DNA of 64,000 bases from Pseudoalteromonas luteoviolacea H33-S (GTDB lineage: Bacteria > Pseudomonadota > Gammaproteobacteria > Enterobacterales > Alteromonadaceae): assembly GCF_001625695.1 (NCBI RefSeq), contig NZ_AUXY01000069.1, positions 52,731 to 116,730 on the forward strand, written 5' to 3'. The position numbers and the translations under genes were made by a program. Positions 30,884 through 38,989 of the stretch are shown one piece after another; within the stretch, counting starts at the first letter, position 1, and every line of letters starts with the position of its first letter. A model generated the notes under the pieces. That model saw nothing but the letters and a program-made list of their open reading frames with translations, ran no database searches and was not told where the DNA came from.

Positions 30884-31540
30884 ATGAAAAAGTATGCGTT
30901 ATCACTTTTATTGCCTATGTTATTTGGCTGTATGAATACGGACAGTGAGCCATATGCGGGTAATGCGGATATGGTGGATAAAAACGCGTTTGGCAGCTCT
31001 GAGAGTCAGTTTCAAGTTCATCCTGGCGGTATGCATGGGATGACCGTTTCACAGCAAATGGCGAGCCGCAATGTGACCCATTATGTACAAAACTTAATGC
31101 AAGATATGATAGGGAATCTGCGTTATGTGAACGATAGAACGCCAATTGCGGTTGCGACCTTTGTTTTTCTCGATGAAGATTATAACTATGGCTCTTTACT
31201 CGGGAATCAGTTGTCTGAGAGCTTTGTTCATGAATTACATAATTTTGGGGTCCCTGTTGTTGACTTTAAAACCACAGATTTTATGCGTGTGACTAAACAG
31301 GGGGATTTCATTTTTAGTCGAGACTTTTTAGAGCTCTCAGATGAGCATACTTTCAATTATGTGCTAGCTGGTACATTGGCAAATCATCAAGGTGGTGTGT
31401 TGGTTAATGCACGTATCGTGGGGGTAAAAAGCAAGGCTGTTGTTGGAACTGCACAAGGTTTTTTACCGCAATCTGTCGTCAATGCGCTTCGTGATGGGAT
31501 TGGTCACGATGGCATTCGCTTGGAAAGAGCAAGTAGGTAG
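30884..31540 (+). CDS. FlgO-family outer-membrane lipoprotein (copy 2)
   Basis: 218 residues with a short signal peptide and lipobox (LPMLFGC). FlgO pattern: PIAVATFVFLDEDYNYGSLLGNQLSESFVHEL, VPVVDFKTTDF, SRDFLELSDEHTFNYVLAGTL. This copy keeps LGNQLSES more exactly like Vibrio FlgO than copy 1, so it could be the orthologue. Eleven bases after copy 1; its stop abuts copy 3. Confidence 0.75.
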   Translation: MKKYALSLLLPMLFGCMNTDSEPYAGNADMVDKNAFGSSESQFQVHPGGMHGMTVSQQMASRNVTHYVQNLMQDMIGNLRYVNDRTPIAVATFVFLDEDYNYGSLLGNQLSESFVHELHNFGVPVVDFKTTDFMRVTKQGDFIFSRDFLELSDEHTFNYVLAGTLANHQGGVLVNARIVGVKSKAVVGTAQGFLPQSVVNALRDGIGHDGIRLERASR

Positions 31541-31545
31541 TGGTG

Positions 31546-32187
31546 ATGAGAACGAGTATATTGATACTGAGCTGCTTAGCGCTTATAGCTGGGTGCGAAA
31601 GCTCTCGGCACGCACAAATTGTTCCCCAAGGTCAGCAATCAGTAAAAGATCAGCAAGCGCAGCAGTTGGCAGCTTTGGCTAATGAGTTAGATTCACAGCC
31701 GGATGCTGTCTATTCAGATCCTGGGTTTGTTACCTACGAGCATAATAAACAGCTAGCTAATTATGCGGGTCAAATCGCATTAGAGTTGACAGATTCCATG
31801 ACAGGGATTTCTCCCAGAGCCGTGGCGATAACGAGTTTTGTAAGCTTTGATAGAAGCCTCAGAAGGAGTAATCAGCTCGGTAATCAACTGGCTGAGTCCA
31901 TGATCCATCAATTTCAGAAAATGGGCTATCCAGCGCTAGATTTTAAGTCTCATCGTGGGATTGCGGTGACAGTCAATGGCGACTTCGTTTTATCGCGTGA
32001 TGCAAAAAGGCTACCAAAAAGCCCCTCACCGAGTCATGTGTTAACGGGAACAATGATCTACCGCGATCGAGGTGTTGAGGTGAATACTCGGCTACTTGAT
32101 TTTGACAATAGGTTAGTGGTTGCTAGTAGCAATGTCACTATTCCCTATTTTATTCTTCACCCAAGTGCGACAGTTACTTACAAATGA
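31546..32187 (+). CDS. FlgO-family outer-membrane lipoprotein (copy 3)
   Basis: 213 residues from the ATG at 31546 (two GTG codons just upstream could also start it; AGG at 31535 favours the ATG). Signal peptide and lipobox (LALIAGC). FlgO pattern: RAVAITSFVSFD, NQLGNQLAESMIHQFQKMGYPALDFKSH, SRDAKRL, HVLTGTMIYRDRGVEVNTRL. Completes a triplicated set, so the locus may encode a hetero-oligomeric or specialised outer-membrane ring component. Confidence 0.75.
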   Translation: MRTSILILSCLALIAGCESSRHAQIVPQGQQSVKDQQAQQLAALANELDSQPDAVYSDPGFVTYEHNKQLANYAGQIALELTDSMTGISPRAVAITSFVSFDRSLRRSNQLGNQLAESMIHQFQKMGYPALDFKSHRGIAVTVNGDFVLSRDAKRLPKSPSPSHVLTGTMIYRDRGVEVNTRLLDFDNRLVVASSNVTIPYFILHPSATVTYK

Positions 32188-32198
32188 CAACGATGGCT

Positions 32199-32228
32199 AC
32201 AGCCGTGGTCATCAGTTAGGCTGTTTTT
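32199..32228 (+). terminator. Possible terminator after the flgO triplet
   Basis: ACAGCC/GGCTGT stem with a 14-base loop and five T; weak stem but well placed. Confidence 0.5.
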
Positions 32229-32362
32229 CACTTTAGAGTGATTAGAGTAAATAGCTAAACGCTATTACATCTATTTTCTCAAATGACTTGTCATTGATAC
32301 CATAGCACTGTTATAAATGTAATTCATAAACATATGCTTATGGTGTTTTGACACAAGTGTGT

Positions 32363-32437
32363 GTCCCCGTAGTTTAATGGATAAAACGGGGCCCTCCTAA
32401 GGCTTTGATGTAGGTTCGATTCCTACCGGGGACGCCA
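32363..32437 (+). tRNA. tRNA-Arg (CCU)
   Basis: 75-nt cloverleaf with encoded CCA. Acceptor stem GTCCCCG/CGGGGAC, anticodon stem GGGCC/GGCTT around the loop CTCCTAA, giving anticodon CCT (reads AGG), T-arm GTAGG/CCTAC around TTCGATT. It closely resembles E. coli tRNA-Arg(CCU). It lies alone between the flgO-like genes and convergent flgT. Confidence 0.93.
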
Positions 32438-32469
32438 TAATGCTTCTTCAATACGAAATAACAGGCCTG

Positions 32470-33660
32470 CTATAAAGCGTAATCCTCTGCAGGTGTGATG
32501 ATTAGTTCCACAATGTCATTAATCTGAATGTTATTCATTGGCCTATTTTGAATATTCGTAGCAATCGCATTTTGTGCGTTAACCTGTGTGACTTTGACAC
32601 GATTGATGGTTTGAATACTGCGAGTAAAGAATTGATTTCTTTCGCCTGCGACATCGCTACGATGTGCAATACTCAGTACTTGGCCTACCTTGAGCCCATG
32701 TGCGCGTCCTAGGTTGATGACCAACTGATCTTGGTCTTTATGAAGTATGCGTCCTCGTGTAGGTAAACACGCAAATGCTTGATTTAAATCTTGAGCGAGG
32801 CTATTGAAAACGCCTTGAATACGTTTTCCATAATCAGTATGCCAAAAAGTATCACTATATACGTCGACTATTTTGGTTTTCTCATAAGGCCAAATGCCCG
32901 TTACGCTATAGTGTTGCTGCCATACTTTGTCTTTACTGATTGCATCAAAGGCAGCAAAATCAATCTTAAAGCTTCTCACGTATTCATCATCTTGCCAAAA
33001 AGCATATTCACTATTTAACTTTTGTGTATTGGCCAAGTCTGTGATTTGGCTGAGCAAAACATATTGGCTATTGCTGGTAGCCGTCAAGCTTTCGATAAGC
33101 TTATCATCGTAATCGAAGTTTTGTGAGAAGAAAGCACGTACATTGATACTTTTATCAATAAAGGGGATAGGTTTGACCGTCATGTTACGCTGCATCAAGG
33201 TTTGATACATACGTTCACTGGCTGATTTATGTATGTCAAAAATTTGACCAAGTCTTGCTTGATGCGGTTGCATAAGCTGGCTTTGCGTAATGGTTATCTG
33301 TTTGTTGAAGGACTCTTCTGGACATTGCTGCTGTTTAGGAAAAATGTCTAGGTGAAGAGTGACACTCATCACACCGTCTTTGGTATTTTCAGATACCAGG
33401 TTGATTTCTTGTATTTCGCCATGGCTTTTTATTTTGATATGATCTTGAGCAAGTACACCATCAGCCAGAGTTTGCACACTAGAAACAGTCGCACCAGAGA
33501 AAATCAGCGCTTGTGTTATTGCATCTTGCACAGCTTCTTGTCGTGCAGCTGCTCGGTCAGCGGTATAAGCATTTGCGTACCCGGTTACTTCAAACCATTC
33601 AGCTTTGGCACCAAAGCTTAACAAACAGGCAGTGATGGCTGTAATACTCGCTCTTTTCAT
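32470..33660 (-). CDS. flgT: Flagellar assembly protein FlgT
   Basis: Secreted protein of the polar-flagellum H-ring, which helps form the T ring and outer-membrane penetration in Vibrio. 396 residues with a signal peptide (ending AKA). The FlgT N-terminal domain is clear (EWFEVTGYANA, AARQEAVQDAITQALIFSGA), followed by the middle domain and the C-terminal VINLGRAHGLKVGQVLSI beta domain. A near-consensus sigma-54 promoter lies 45 bases upstream on the minus strand. Divergent from flgP. Confidence 0.92.
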   Translation of the reverse strand: MKRASITAITACLLSFGAKAEWFEVTGYANAYTADRAAARQEAVQDAITQALIFSGATVSSVQTLADGVLAQDHIKIKSHGEIQEINLVSENTKDGVMSVTLHLDIFPKQQQCPEESFNKQITITQSQLMQPHQARLGQIFDIHKSASERMYQTLMQRNMTVKPIPFIDKSINVRAFFSQNFDYDDKLIESLTATSNSQYVLLSQITDLANTQKLNSEYAFWQDDEYVRSFKIDFAAFDAISKDKVWQQHYSVTGIWPYEKTKIVDVYSDTFWHTDYGKRIQGVFNSLAQDLNQAFACLPTRGRILHKDQDQLVINLGRAHGLKVGQVLSIAHRSDVAGERNQFFTRSIQTINRVKVTQVNAQNAIATNIQNRPMNNIQINDIVELIITPAEDYAL

Positions 33661-33704
33661 CGTTTAATACCGTTTCAAAACTTAGTCTATCTTATATCTA
33701 TCTC

Positions 33705-33720
33705 AGCAAGTCCCATGCCA
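33705..33720 (-). promoter_or_regulatory. Sigma-54 promoter of flgT
   Basis: On the minus strand TGGCATGGGACTTGCT: GG-N10-GC with TGGCATG and TTGCT, one mismatch from the standard TGGCACG-N4-TTGCT. The start of flgT is 45 bases downstream. Confidence 0.8.
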
Positions 33721-33727
33721 ATCGTAT

Positions 33728-33743
33728 TGGCTTAATTTGTGCA
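33728..33743 (+). promoter_or_regulatory. Sigma-54 promoter of flgP
   Basis: TTGGCTTAATTTGTGC has GG-N10-GC spacing with TGGC; the -12 half is GTGC in place of TTGC. It stands 8 bases from the divergent flgT promoter and about 50 bases before the flgP ATG. Confidence 0.6.
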
Positions 33744-33791
33744 TGTGATCAAGCACAGAAGCAAACTTATGTAATTAGGAGTCGGTAACGT

Positions 33792-34262
33792 ATGCGTAGG
33801 TTACTTAAAGTTAGCAAAGTTTTAGCCATCAGTGTAGTTGTTGGTCTCGCAGGCTGTAGTTCAATTATCGACAAACATGTGGAATATAGTCACGTGCAAC
33901 CTGATAATTACCCTGTATTAAAAGCGATTGGTTATGCACCTTTAGATGCGCAACCAGGGACAACAGACAGTGAGAAAATGTTGATGGCAATTAAGGTTTC
34001 TAAGTTGGAAGCTTACCGTGAACTTGCAGAGCAAGTGTATGGTCATCAACTGAATGCAACAACGACAGTGCGTGGTGTTGTCGCTCAAAATGACGGTCTA
34101 CGAAGTCAGGTCCAAGGCGTAATAAGAGGTGCGCGTGTACTTAAATCGTATGCCGTTGGTGACATTTACACAACTGAGCTAGAATTGGACATGAAGACTG
34201 TGTATGACTTGTATATCGGTCAAGTTAAGCCTAAAAAGATTCAAAGAGTTACTTATTATTAG
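33792..34262 (+). CDS. flgP: Flagellar outer-membrane lipoprotein FlgP
   Basis: 156 residues with lipobox (VVGLAGCSS) and the LPP20/FlgP domain: YPVLKAIGYAPLDAQPG, AIKVSKLEAYRELAEQVYGHQL, VRGARVLKSYAVGDIYTTELELDM. In Vibrio FlgP forms an outer-membrane ring with FlgO and FlgT. Here it is alone on its transcript, divergent from flgT and separated from the flgO copies by the tRNA gene and flgT. Confidence 0.9.
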   Translation: MRRLLKVSKVLAISVVVGLAGCSSIIDKHVEYSHVQPDNYPVLKAIGYAPLDAQPGTTDSEKMLMAIKVSKLEAYRELAEQVYGHQLNATTTVRGVVAQNDGLRSQVQGVIRGARVLKSYAVGDIYTTELELDMKTVYDLYIGQVKPKKIQRVTYY

Positions 34263-34270
34263 TTCAAGAC

Positions 34271-34300
34271 AAAAAAGCACGGCTTCAGCCGTGCTTTTTT
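34271..34300. terminator. Bidirectional terminator between flgP and flgN
   Basis: AAAAAAGCACGGCT/AGCCGTGCTTTTTT stem with a 2-base loop; A and T runs on both sides make it usable by both convergent genes. Confidence 0.9.
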
Positions 34301-34315
34301 TACAAACCCAACAGT

Positions 34316-34744
34316 TTAAGCTTTCAAGTTTTTAACGAGCTCACCAACATTTTCTACTACACTGCCATCTTCTGTGTATGTAGTGGAGGTGGGTCTACCG
34401 ATGAGGATCTCTTTTAACTCTCGCACTGTCATATGTGCCAAGTGTGCTGCTTTTGCATTTACTTCATTTTGATTTTTGCATTTAATAAGAAGTAAATCTA
34501 TTTGCTCTGTCAAAGGGGCGACATCAGGGTTTTGAAACAACTCTTTTGGATAACTAGATAATTCCTTATCTGTTTTTTGAATGTTATTCAAAAAGGTAAT
34601 TTTTTGCCGTGCAATGTCCTTGAGTCCGTCTCCATTTCTGGTGCTTAACGCAGTCAGTTCTTCATCGAGAAGCAGGGTCAAGGCTTCCAACGAGGATATT
34701 TGTGTTGTTAACTGCTGAACACACAGCTCAAGTGTTTTATCCAT
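34316..34744 (-). CDS. flgN: Flagellar hook-junction chaperone FlgN
   Basis: Cytoplasmic chaperone for hook-filament junction proteins FlgK and FlgL. 142 residues from ATG 34744 (MDKTLELCVQQ), preferred to an in-frame ATG five codons upstream because it overlaps the flgM stop by 8 bases, a common coupling. Helical, with the FlgN pattern LLDEELTALSTRNGDGLKDIARQK. The C-terminal tail (TYTEDGSVVENVGELVKNLKA) is usual in gammaproteobacterial members. Confidence 0.88.
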   Translation of the reverse strand: MDKTLELCVQQLTTQISSLEALTLLLDEELTALSTRNGDGLKDIARQKITFLNNIQKTDKELSSYPKELFQNPDVAPLTEQIDLLLIKCKNQNEVNAKAAHLAHMTVRELKEILIGRPTSTTYTEDGSVVENVGELVKNLKA

Positions 34745-35060
34745 ACAAATCAAATTCAAATGCGGCTATGTTTTTTGCGAGTTTTTCAGCATCAACTTGG
34801 TACTTTCCTTCTGCAATCGCTTTTTTAAGCTCTTCGACTTTTTTGCTATCGAATGCTGGTGCTTGTTGCGCCTTGTCTTGCAGCCCTTTCAATTGCTGCG
34901 CTTGTGGTGTCAAACTGACAGAGTCGGCTGCTGATTTTTGCTGAGCGGCAGGTTTTGCTGCTGCATTATTTGCATCATTTCTTTGCAATTCAGCACGTTG
35001 TTGCTTAATATTATTAGCAACATTGTTCGGCTGATTTTGACCGTTAATGTTATTAACCAT
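34737..35060 (-). CDS. flgM: Anti-sigma-28 factor FlgM
   Basis: Holds FliA (sigma-28) inactive until exported through the completed hook. 107 residues from ATG 35060 (MVNNINGQNQPNN), preferred over an upstream in-frame start because the FlgM N terminus should be short and disordered. The C-terminal FlgM domain is visible (DSVSLTPQAQQLKGL and FDSKKVEELKKAIAEGKYQVDAEKLAKNI). Expressed from a sigma-28 promoter just upstream. Confidence 0.92.
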   Translation of the reverse strand: MVNNINGQNQPNNVANNIKQQRAELQRNDANNAAAKPAAQQKSAADSVSLTPQAQQLKGLQDKAQQAPAFDSKKVEELKKAIAEGKYQVDAEKLAKNIAAFEFDLYG

Positions 35061-35095
35061 AATAGTGACCCGTATAAATAGTTGTTTCAGTCTTT

Positions 35096-35122
35096 TTATC
35101 GACCATTCCACTACTAACTTTA
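35096..35122 (-). promoter_or_regulatory. Sigma-28 (FliA) promoter of flgMN
   Basis: Read on the minus strand: TAAAGTTA, then 11 bases, then GTCGATAA, against the consensus TAAAGTTT-N11-GCCGATAA (one mismatch in each half). It lies 36 bases upstream of the chosen flgM ATG and in the gap after flgA, so flgMN can be made late as well as from the flgA transcript. Confidence 0.85.
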
Positions 35123-35131
35123 GCAAAAATT

Positions 35132-35839
35132 TTAAATATTGACTGCAACGGAATCAACATCTTTTACTCTTGCCCTGATAGTTTTTCCAGATTTTACGTT
35201 TTTAACCCTAATTTGCTCTCCCAAGTTACCATCCTGTAAGGCGATTCCTTGGGTTTTAATCGCAAAATTCTTGTTCCCTGCCAAAATAATGACAGAGTCA
35301 CCCTTACATACCATACATATTTGACGAAGGTTAATCGCTTTTTCTGCTTGTATGCGGCGTTTCGTTTTGCTCCCAACTAACATATCAATACTTTCTATAT
35401 TGGATGCGCGAACAAAATGCTTGGGGCGCATAGCGACCTTTAAATCTTCAGCTTGTAACACCGTCCCTTTGTCAAGTTGTTGCGTTGTTACAATAACGGG
35501 ATACAAGGTTTCGATTTTTACATGCACAAACTGTACCCATGTTCTTTTGTCGGTGCACCTTACTTGTACCGTGACTTGGCGATTAAAAGGTGGGCTTGCC
35601 TTACTGGATATCGCTAAAGGGGATTGGCATGGACGACTCGGGATCCTCGCATCAAGCGGTAGCGCGGATATATTAAGTACCCCTTTGGGGTCTTCAGTGC
35701 TGTGTTCTTCGACATACTTTATTGCGAGTTCCTGAATTTTTTTTGGCTCATAGGTCTGAGCGTATACAGGCTGCTTGGCTAAAAAGTAAGCCAGAATGAG
35801 AAAGAATTGAACTGCAATTGTATTTTTTAACAAACTCAT
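35132..35839 (-). CDS. flgA: Flagellar P-ring assembly chaperone FlgA
   Basis: Periplasmic chaperone for P-ring protein FlgI. 235 residues with a signal peptide (ending VYA). The SAF domain is visible at about 120-180 (TTQQLDKGTVLQAEDLKVAMRP, AEKAINLRQI), followed by the C-terminal beta domain with the conserved GDSVIILAGNKNFAIKTQGIALQDGNLGEQIRVKN. Upstream of flgM in the same orientation. Confidence 0.93.
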   Translation of the reverse strand: MSLLKNTIAVQFFLILAYFLAKQPVYAQTYEPKKIQELAIKYVEEHSTEDPKGVLNISALPLDARIPSRPCQSPLAISSKASPPFNRQVTVQVRCTDKRTWVQFVHVKIETLYPVIVTTQQLDKGTVLQAEDLKVAMRPKHFVRASNIESIDMLVGSKTKRRIQAEKAINLRQICMVCKGDSVIILAGNKNFAIKTQGIALQDGNLGEQIRVKNVKSGKTIRARVKDVDSVAVNI

Positions 35840-35979
35840 GATGTTTCGACTATGCTTATGGGGTGAAACAAGGTATAAAGATTTTGCGTGAATTGCTTCA
35901 CCGCTTCAAGGGCAACTTTGAATGCTATATAACAAGCAAACATTGTTCCGATAAGCTGTATTTTGAGTAGGAGAATGAA

Positions 35980-36912
35980 ATGGCAGGTATTTTAGACTCA
36001 GTTAACCAACGAACTCAGTTGGTGGGTCAAAACCGACTTGAACTATTACTCTTTCGTTTGAAGGGGCGGCAACGCTTCGGTATCAATGTTTTTAAAGTAA
36101 GGGAAGTTCTTCAGTGTCCACCTCTTACTGCTATGCCAAAATCAAATTCATATGTGCGCGGTGTCGCGCATATTCGTGGGCAAACTATTTCTGTTATCGA
36201 CATGTCTCTTGCCGTGGGCGGTCCTCCAATTGAAGACATTAAGAACTGTTTTGTGATCATTGCGGAGTACAACCGCTCCGTACAAGGGTTCTTAGTGGGT
36301 GCTGTAGAAAGAATTGTCAACATGAATTGGGAGCGAATTATGCCACCGCCATCAGGTGCGGGCAGGTATTCTTATGTGACGGCTGTGACAGAAATCGAAG
36401 AAGAGCTTGTTGAGATTCTGGATGTTGAAAAAATCTTGAATGAAATTTGCCCCATCAATACCGAGGTCAGTGAAGAGATCGTCGCTGACGGTGAAATGCA
36501 GAAAGATCTTGGTGAGCGAATCGTATTTATCGCTGATGACTCAGCGGTTGCGCGAAATCAGGTCAAACGAGCGCTTGAACCGTTGGGCGTGCAAACAGAG
36601 TTGGCTAAAAACGGTAAAGAAGCGCTAATTCGATTGAAAGAGATTGCTGAAGTTGATTGCCAAAATGACATCACAGAGCGTGTTGGCTTGCTTATCTCTG
36701 ATGTTGAAATGCCTGAAATGGATGGTTATACGTTAACCGCAGAGATCAAGGCAGATCCAAAACTTGCACCTTTGCATGTCATCTTACACACATCGCTTAG
36801 TGGTGTATTCAATCAGGCTATGATTGAAAAAGTAGGTGCAGATGACTTTATTGCTAAATTTAACCCTGATGAACTGGCTTCGGCAGTGAAAAAGTGGGTC
36901 CATTGTGATTAA
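35980..36912 (+). CDS. cheV: Chemotaxis coupling protein CheV
   Basis: CheW-like coupling domain (residues 20-160; FRLKGRQRFGINVFKVREVLQ, VRGVAHIRGQTISVIDM) joined to a receiver domain (about 180-305) with IADDS, phospho-acceptor Asp241 (SDVEMPEMDG) and the Lys of AKFNPDEL. Links receptor arrays to CheA and modulates adaptation. Divergent from flgA, followed by cheR. Confidence 0.94.
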   Translation: MAGILDSVNQRTQLVGQNRLELLLFRLKGRQRFGINVFKVREVLQCPPLTAMPKSNSYVRGVAHIRGQTISVIDMSLAVGGPPIEDIKNCFVIIAEYNRSVQGFLVGAVERIVNMNWERIMPPPSGAGRYSYVTAVTEIEEELVEILDVEKILNEICPINTEVSEEIVADGEMQKDLGERIVFIADDSAVARNQVKRALEPLGVQTELAKNGKEALIRLKEIAEVDCQNDITERVGLLISDVEMPEMDGYTLTAEIKADPKLAPLHVILHTSLSGVFNQAMIEKVGADDFIAKFNPDELASAVKKWVHCD

Positions 36913-36928
36913 TAACTGGTGGTAAACA

Positions 36929-37762
36929 TTGGAAAATAAACATTTAGAGCAGAGCGAGTACGATCAGTTTCGCACCTTTTTAGAGCAGCAGTGTGGCATA
37001 GTACTTGGTGACAATAAGCTTTATTTGGTGAAAAGCCGCCTCGCGCCTTTGATGTCTCGATTTAATGTCGACTCGTTATCATCGCTAGTGACAAAAACCC
37101 TGAGCCCGCATGAAAGGCAATTGCGTGCTGCAGTTGTCGATGCAATGACGACAAACGAGACGCTGTGGTTTAGAGACCAGTATCCGTTTGAGTTACTAAA
37201 AAAGAAAATTTATCCAGAATTTAAAGATTTACGTAGACCTGTTAAAATCTGGTCAGCGGCCAGCTCGTCAGGGCAGGAGCCGTATTCAATCGCCATGTCA
37301 ACGAGTGAATATCAATCCCAGAACCCTGGCGCTATGAAAATGGGGGCGCAGGTGGTGGGTACAGATATCTCTAATACTATGTTGGATATGTGTAAAAATG
37401 CAGAGTATGACGCATTGGCATTGGCCCGTGGTTTGTCGCCAGAGAGACGCAAAAAGTTCTTTATTGATAGTGGCAATGGCATGGCCAGGGTCGTTGATCC
37501 GATCCGAAAAATGGTAAATTTCCGTCATTTGAATTTGTTGGACTCCTATGCCTTACTGGGCAAGTTTGATGTGATATTCTGCCGAAATGTGCTTATTTAC
37601 TTCTCGCCTGAGGTAAAAGCAAAAATTATTTCTCAGTTTGCACAAGCATTAAACCCAAATGGTTACTTATTTTTAGGCGCTTCGGAGTCAATGGCAGGGT
37701 TAAGTGATGATTTTGAAATGCTCAGGTGTAATCCTGGGATCATTTATCAGAAAAAGTCTTAA
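36929..37762 (+). CDS. cheR: Chemotaxis protein methyltransferase CheR
   Basis: SAM-dependent methylation of glutamates in chemoreceptors. 277 residues. The N-terminal helical domain (MTTNETLWFRDQYPFELL) precedes the SAM fold (IWSAASSSGQEPYSIA, VVGTDISNTML, FDVIFCRNVLIYF). Start is TTG at 36929, with GGTGG upstream; there is no other reasonable start. Seventeen bases after cheV. In Vibrio and Shewanella the rod/hook operon flgB-flgL follows here, but in this window a terminator and an unrelated operon follow. Confidence 0.93.
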   Translation: MENKHLEQSEYDQFRTFLEQQCGIVLGDNKLYLVKSRLAPLMSRFNVDSLSSLVTKTLSPHERQLRAAVVDAMTTNETLWFRDQYPFELLKKKIYPEFKDLRRPVKIWSAASSSGQEPYSIAMSTSEYQSQNPGAMKMGAQVVGTDISNTMLDMCKNAEYDALALARGLSPERRKKFFIDSGNGMARVVDPIRKMVNFRHLNLLDSYALLGKFDVIFCRNVLIYFSPEVKAKIISQFAQALNPNGYLFLGASESMAGLSDDFEMLRCNPGIIYQKKS

Positions 37763-37766
37763 ATTG

Positions 37767-37793
37767 AAAAGCAGCCGATAGGCTGCTTTTTTT
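37767..37793. terminator. Bidirectional terminator after cheR
   Basis: AAAAGCAGCC/GGCTGCTTTT stem around GATA, with an A run on the left and T run on the right; it overlaps the stop region of the convergent gene. Confidence 0.88.
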
Positions 37794-38961
37794 AAGCCAA
37801 AATAATGTGTGGCACAAAGCGGCTGAGGTCTTGCGTGATAAGGCTAGGATCTGCACGTAATCCCATACCGGCAGGACTATTACCGACCACCCAGCTTCCT
37901 AACACAACATGTTCATTGGCAAATTTAGGCAGTGCTTTAAATGCTTGGTAGATAAAGCCCTCTTCACCATACTCTCCATTCGATTTGGCGAGTAGTTTAC
38001 CTTCTTTGATGATTTCTATACTTGCCCCCTCACGAGAGAAAATAGGCTTTTTTACTATACCTGTGCTTGTATCGAGCAAGTGTTTTTGATCGTCAAAATA
38101 TGCGGGCAACAAATTGGGGTGATTTGGAAAGTATTGCCACAGTAGCGCTAAGATGGCTTTGTTTGAGAGCAGTGACTTCCATGCTGGTTCTAACCATTGT
38201 GTAGACATGTTGTTGAGCGACTGGCCGTACTCGTCATCAAACATAAACTCCCACGGGTAGAGCTTAAAGCACCAGTCTATTTGCTTGTCATTCAAGTCAA
38301 CAAATTGCTGCAAAGTATTGATGCCAATATCTTCGATAAAGGTAAATTGACAGGGAATGCCAGCTTCTAGCGCACAGCTTCTTAGATAGTCGACGGTGCC
38401 TTTATCTTCCTCTGTCTCTTTACAGCAACTAAAGTGCAGTGTTTTAGTGCGGTTAAATTTGTGAATATGTAAAAACCGCGCAATCAACTGCTCTTGAATA
38501 CTATTAAATTGGTCGCTGTGCGGTGGAAGTACGCCAGTATTTACCTGCTGTTCTAACCACATCCATTGCCAGTATGCTGATTCAAATAGAGAAGTAGGCG
38601 TATCATAGTTTGCTTCTAAGAGTTTAGCTGCTGAAACGCCATCATAACAAAAGTCGAAACGTCCATATAGGTGGGGATCTTTGCGCAGCCATGAACGTCT
38701 TATCATCTGCCAGTAGGGCTCAGGGATAGCAAATCGCCGCATTAATTCGTCATCATCACATATCTTGCCTACAAGGTATAACAGCATGTCATGCAACTCT
38801 TGCGTTGGTTGTTCGATATCTCGTTCAATTTGTGAGAGGGTGAATTGGTAATACGCGCTTTCGTCCCAATAAGGAGCGCCGTGCATGGTATGAAATTTAA
38901 AACCAAGGGCATTGGCTTGGGCTTGCCAGTCAGCTCTTGGCTTAATAGGAACTCTAATCAT
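37792..38961 (-). CDS. Glutathionylspermidine synthase-like ATP-grasp protein (YjfC/YgiC family)
   Basis: 389 residues with family blocks: APYWDESAYYQFTLSQIE, WLRKDPHLYGRFDFCYD, LLEANYDTPTSLFESAYWQW, LYPWEFMFDDEYG, and ATP-grasp elements KKPIFSREGASI and WVVGNSPAGMGLRAD. The ligase substrate of these stand-alone proteins is not known; the fold is that of the synthetase half of E. coli Gss. Last gene of a three-gene operon matching yjfL-yjfM-yjfC of E. coli. Confidence 0.87.
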   Translation of the reverse strand: MIRVPIKPRADWQAQANALGFKFHTMHGAPYWDESAYYQFTLSQIERDIEQPTQELHDMLLYLVGKICDDDELMRRFAIPEPYWQMIRRSWLRKDPHLYGRFDFCYDGVSAAKLLEANYDTPTSLFESAYWQWMWLEQQVNTGVLPPHSDQFNSIQEQLIARFLHIHKFNRTKTLHFSCCKETEEDKGTVDYLRSCALEAGIPCQFTFIEDIGINTLQQFVDLNDKQIDWCFKLYPWEFMFDDEYGQSLNNMSTQWLEPAWKSLLSNKAILALLWQYFPNHPNLLPAYFDDQKHLLDTSTGIVKKPIFSREGASIEIIKEGKLLAKSNGEYGEEGFIYQAFKALPKFANEHVVLGSWVVGNSPAGMGLRADPSLITQDLSRFVPHIILA

Positions 38962-38989
38962 GGTAATTTATGATGTTGTAAAGGGGGCT

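Noticed and set aside
32363..32437. tRNA-Arg as integration site of a mobile element
   Set aside because: No integrase gene and no repeat of the tRNA 3' end found by eye elsewhere in the window.
35930..35955. Sigma-28 promoter for cheV
   Set aside because: TCCGATAA is a good -10 half but the sequence 11 bases upstream does not resemble TAAAGTTT.
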